From the NCBI RefSeq assembly GCF_003610255.1, contig NZ_RAPS01000001.1:1116001-1180000 (forward strand): 64,000 nt of DNA. The letters run 5' to 3'. A model generated the notes under the pieces. The model did not search any database. It saw only the letters and a list, made by a program, of their open reading frames with translations, and had not been told where the DNA came from. Below, one piece after another: positions 61,489 to 64,000 of the stretch. How positions within the stretch are numbered: position 1 is the stretch's first letter; each line of letters starts with the position of its first letter. This DNA is from Streptomyces sp. TLI_171 (GTDB lineage Bacteria; Actinomycetota; Actinomycetes; Streptomycetales; Streptomycetaceae). The position numbers and the translations under genes were made by a program.

Positions 61489-62394
61489 ATGACCACCGCA
61501 GCGGCGGCAGGCACCTGGAAGCTCGGCGACCTGGAGGTGAACCGGCTCGGCTACGGCGCGATGCGGCTGACCGGCAACGGCATGCTCGGCAACTCCGACG
61601 CCGCGCCGATCGACCGCGCGCACGCCGTGCGGCTGCTGCACTCCGCGTTCGAGCAGGGCGTCGACCACGTCGACACCGCCTCCTTCTACTTCTCCCCGCT
61701 GCGCTCCGCCAACGAGCTGATCAACCGCGCGCTGACCGCCTGGCGCGGCGGCCGGGTCACCGTGGTCACCAAGGTCGGCCCCGGCCGCCTGCCGTCCGGC
61801 GAGTGGCAGGGCATGGCCCGCCCGGACGAGCTGCGCGGCCAGGTCGAGGAGAACCTGCGCCAGCTCGGCCTGGACTGCCTGGACGTGGTGAACCTGCGCC
61901 GCAACGGGCCGGACGCGGACTCCGTCGCCGAACACTTCGGCGCCCTCGCCGAGCTGCGCCGGGCCGGCCTGATCCGGCACCTCGGCCTGTCCAACGTCCG
62001 GCCCGAGCACGTCCGCGAGGCCCGCGCGATCGCCCCCGTGGTGTGCGTGCAGAACGCCTACGGGCTGGACCACCGGCGCTCGGAGGAGCTGGGCCTGCTC
62101 GACCTGTGCCGGGAGCTCGGCATCGCCTTCGTCCCGTTCTTCGCCATCGCCGGCGCCCGCCGCGAGGCCGCGGCGGGCGCCGAGAGCGACGCCAGGGTGC
62201 GGGCCGTCGCCGCGGCGCACGGCGCGACGCCGGCCCAGATCCGGCTGGCCTGGACGCTGCACCGCGGGCCGCACGTCCTCGCCATCCCCGGCACCGCGAA
62301 CCCCGCCCACCTGGCCGAGAACCTGGCCGCGGCGGCGATCCGGCTGACCGCGGACCAGTTGGAGCGCCTGGAGCCGGACGCCGCGACCGGCTGA
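61489..62394 (+). CDS. aldo/keto reductase
   Basis: 301 residues starting at the ATG at 61489 (GGAGGGGG upstream). NRLGYGAMRLTG at the start, DHVDTASFYFS (catalytic Asp and Tyr), VVTKVGPG (Lys); the position of the usual His region reads DVVNLRRNG. C-terminal cofactor loop is LAIPGTANPAHLAEN. Cytosolic NADPH-dependent oxidoreductase; substrate unknown. Convergent with the ADP-ribosylglycohydrolase gene. Confidence 0.9.
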   Translation: MTTAAAAGTWKLGDLEVNRLGYGAMRLTGNGMLGNSDAAPIDRAHAVRLLHSAFEQGVDHVDTASFYFSPLRSANELINRALTAWRGGRVTVVTKVGPGRLPSGEWQGMARPDELRGQVEENLRQLGLDCLDVVNLRRNGPDADSVAEHFGALAELRRAGLIRHLGLSNVRPEHVREARAIAPVVCVQNAYGLDHRRSEELGLLDLCRELGIAFVPFFAIAGARREAAAGAESDARVRAVAAAHGATPAQIRLAWTLHRGPHVLAIPGTANPAHLAENLAAAAIRLTADQLERLEPDAATG

Positions 62395-62401
62395 GGATCC
62401 G

Positions 62402-63334
62402 TCAGTCCTCCGACACCCAGGCCGGCAGCGCCTCGCGGCGCTCCAGCCAGGCCGCGGGGACGCCGGCCAGGCCGGTGCGGGCGGCGACCACGCCGCCGGT
62501 GATCGCGCAGGTGGTGTCGACGTCGCCCAGGCCCTCGGCGGTGGTCCACAGCGCGTCGGTGAGGCTGTCCAGGTGGTGGGCGGCCGACCAGAGCGCGAAC
62601 GGGACGGTGTCCGAGGCGCGGATCCGCTGCCCGTTGCCGAGCAGGTCGGCGGCCCGCCAGGGCTCGGTGGCGGCCGGCAGCTCCGCCGCCGCGGCCACGC
62701 CCTCCCGGATCGCGCCCGCGGGCGTCCGGGCGGCCACCTCGCGCAGCAGCTCCGCGCCGGCCGGGCCCGCGCCGACCACCCGGGCCCGGGCGGACAGTGC
62801 GGCGGCCACCGCGACGGCGATCGCACCGGCGATGCCCTCCGGGTGGGCGTGGGTGACCTCCGCCGAGTACCGGGCCTGCTCGGCGGCCTCGTCCAGGTCC
62901 TCGGCGAACCACGCGCCGAGCGGGGCGACCCGCATCGCCGCGCCGTTGCCGAGGCTGCCCTCGCCCTCGAACAGTTCCTTCGACTCGGCCTGCCAGCGTT
63001 CGGGCTGCTCGGCCAGGACCGGCAGCAGCCGGGTCATGCCGTACCCGTAGCCGCGGGCCGGGTCGGCCAGGTAGGTGGCGCCGAACATCTCGGCGAGCTG
63101 GTTGCGGTTCACCCCGTCCTGGTCGACCAGGGCCCGGTACACGGCCAGCGCCATCGCGGTGTCGTCCGTCCAGTGCCAGGGCGACTCCTCGGGCATCCGG
63201 CGGTCCCCGATCTGCGCGATCGCCTCGGTGGGCGTCCGGAACAGCTTGAACCAGCGCTCCCCGAAGGCGTCCCCGAGGGCCAGCCCCTCCAATGCCTCGC
63301 GCGCGGCCTGCCGGGCGGTGATGGTCGTCGTCAT
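62402..63334 (-). CDS. ADP-ribosylglycohydrolase family protein
   Basis: 310 residues starting at the ATG at 63334 (MTTTITAR). Metal-binding motifs are WTDDTAMALA and GDVDTTCAITGG, and the N-terminal GLALGDAFGE completes the DraG/ARH pattern. It removes ADP-ribose from proteins or splits O-acetyl-ADP-ribose. Full-length for the family. Confidence 0.92.
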   Translation of the reverse strand: MTTTITARQAAREALEGLALGDAFGERWFKLFRTPTEAIAQIGDRRMPEESPWHWTDDTAMALAVYRALVDQDGVNRNQLAEMFGATYLADPARGYGYGMTRLLPVLAEQPERWQAESKELFEGEGSLGNGAAMRVAPLGAWFAEDLDEAAEQARYSAEVTHAHPEGIAGAIAVAVAAALSARARVVGAGPAGAELLREVAARTPAGAIREGVAAAAELPAATEPWRAADLLGNGQRIRASDTVPFALWSAAHHLDSLTDALWTTAEGLGDVDTTCAITGGVVAARTGLAGVPAAWLERREALPAWVSED

Positions 63335-63411
63335 GCCGCGCATCCTGCCAGTCCGCCGGCCCTCGGCTCCGCTGTTTTCCGGGTGTGTCAGGACTTCGGG
63401 TTCCGGGTGGG

Positions 63412-64000
63412 TCAGGACTTCAGGAACTCGAGCAGGTCCCGGTTGAAGCGCTCCTTGTCGCCGGGCACCATCGCGATGCCGTGCGAGCCGCCCTCGTACA
63501 CCTTGAGCTCCGCGCCGGGGACCAGGGCGGCGGTCTTGCGGGCGGTGGCGTCGATCGGGACGATCTGGTCGTCGTCGCCGTGCACGACCAGCAACGGGAT
63601 GTCGAACTTCTTCAGGTCCTCGTGGAAGTCGGTGTAGCCGAACGCGTCCACGCAGTCGACGCCGCCCTCGATGGTCTGCGCCATCGCCATGTACCAGAAC
63701 GCGTCCTGGTTCCCGGCGGTGGCCTTGCTGTCGGGCCGGTTCGCGGAGAAGAACCCGACCGCGGTGTCCCGCCAGAACTGCGAGCGCTCGTTGAGGATGC
63801 CCGCCTTGATCGAGTCGAAGACGCTGCCGGGCACGCCCTCGGGGTTGCCGGGGCCCTGGACCATCAGCGGCGGGATGGCGGACAGCAGGACGGCGGACTT
63901 GATCCGCGAGGTGCCGTGCCGCCCGATGTAGCGGGCCAGCTCGCCGCCGCCCATCGAGTGCGCGACCAGCGTGACCTCGCGCAGGTCGAGGCCGGTGAGC
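63412..64000 (-). CDS. alpha/beta hydrolase (chloroperoxidase-like), 5' end outside window
   Basis: 196 codons are visible and the frame runs off the window end. The nucleophile elbow is VAHSMGGGELARYIG, the acid is in VVHGDDDQIVP and the His in YEGGSHGIAM, as in non-haem chloroperoxidase/arylesterase-type hydrolases. The stop lies in an imperfect 24-bp duplication (63380-63430). Confidence 0.9.
   Translation of the reverse strand, partial: LTGLDLREVTLVAHSMGGGELARYIGRHGTSRIKSAVLLSAIPPLMVQGPGNPEGVPGSVFDSIKAGILNERSQFWRDTAVGFFSANRPDSKATAGNQDAFWYMAMAQTIEGGVDCVDAFGYTDFHEDLKKFDIPLLVVHGDDDQIVPIDATARKTAALVPGAELKVYEGGSHGIAMVPGDKERFNRDLLEFLKS

Overview
The window is very GC-rich (codon third positions almost always G or C). 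It contains GTG and TTG starts, MsiK-type ABC importers, a Tat signal, CBM2 and ricin/LamG-style secreted hydrolases, an SCO2400-family protein and many LacI regulators. This points to a chromosomal segment of a Streptomyces or Kitasatospora-like actinomycete. I identify about 57 genes or gene remnants, most with recognisable families.

Layout. (1) 0-12 kb: mixed functions. Two DUF3592-like membrane proteins with a 36-bp tandem repeat between them, a secreted SGNH hydrolase, a LysR regulator divergent from an NAD(P)-binding protein and an aldo/keto reductase, a secreted clan-A glycosidase with Fn3 and CBM2, an SCO2400-family protein, a frameshifted alpha/beta hydrolase, and a MarR regulator divergent from an MBL-fold hydrolase across a perfect operator-like palindrome. 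(2) 12.1-12.8 kb: a scar of truncated remnants (an anti-sigma-type ATPase and a flavodoxin) joined to a 5'-truncated LamG-GH32 gene. (3) 12.8-32.7 kb: a fructan (levan/inulin) utilisation island. It has four GH32 genes (one truncated, one cytosolic, two secreted), a CUT1 importer without its own ATPase, a FrcBCA-like fructose importer, a PfkB fructokinase, a small ABM-domain protein and three LacI regulators. Polymer is presumably cut outside, oligomers enter through the CUT1 system, fructose enters through the RbsBCA-type system, and the cytosolic GH32 and kinase complete the route. Flavodoxin sequences in the same orientation flank the island on both sides, and a tRNA-Pro-like 3' fragment lies at its right edge.

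(4) 32.8-45.4 kb: an intact flavodoxin gene and a small remnant of another, a Tat-exported flavin amine oxidase with an APC permease, glutathione peroxidase, isochorismatase-like hydrolase, YkvA-like protein, a secreted GH87-like beta-helix protein, two GNAT acetyltransferases, a metallophosphoesterase and a GH25 lysozyme. (5) 45.4-56.4 kb (possibly to 57.5): the most unusual part, a compact minus-strand operon that looks like an undescribed natural-product pathway. In transcription order it encodes a stand-alone condensation domain, an AurF-like di-iron N-oxygenase, a class II aaRS-like amino acid:carrier-protein ligase, a nitronate-monooxygenase-like flavoprotein, AcpS fused in frame to an ACP, an ATP-grasp ligase (frameshifted) and a methyltransferase. 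Two ABC exporters are encoded divergently from a shared operator-rich region. (6) 56.4-64 kb: a transglutaminase-like gene, a pore-like membrane protein, Gfo/Idh/MocA oxidoreductase, O-methyltransferase, DedA protein, a second aldo/keto reductase, an ADP-ribosylglycohydrolase and an alpha/beta hydrolase cut by the window end.

Two otherwise sound genes (9.9-10.8 kb and 46.2-47.4 kb) are each broken by what looks like the loss of one G. Sequencing error has to be excluded before they are called pseudogenes. All functions are inferred from reading the sequence; no database search was run.
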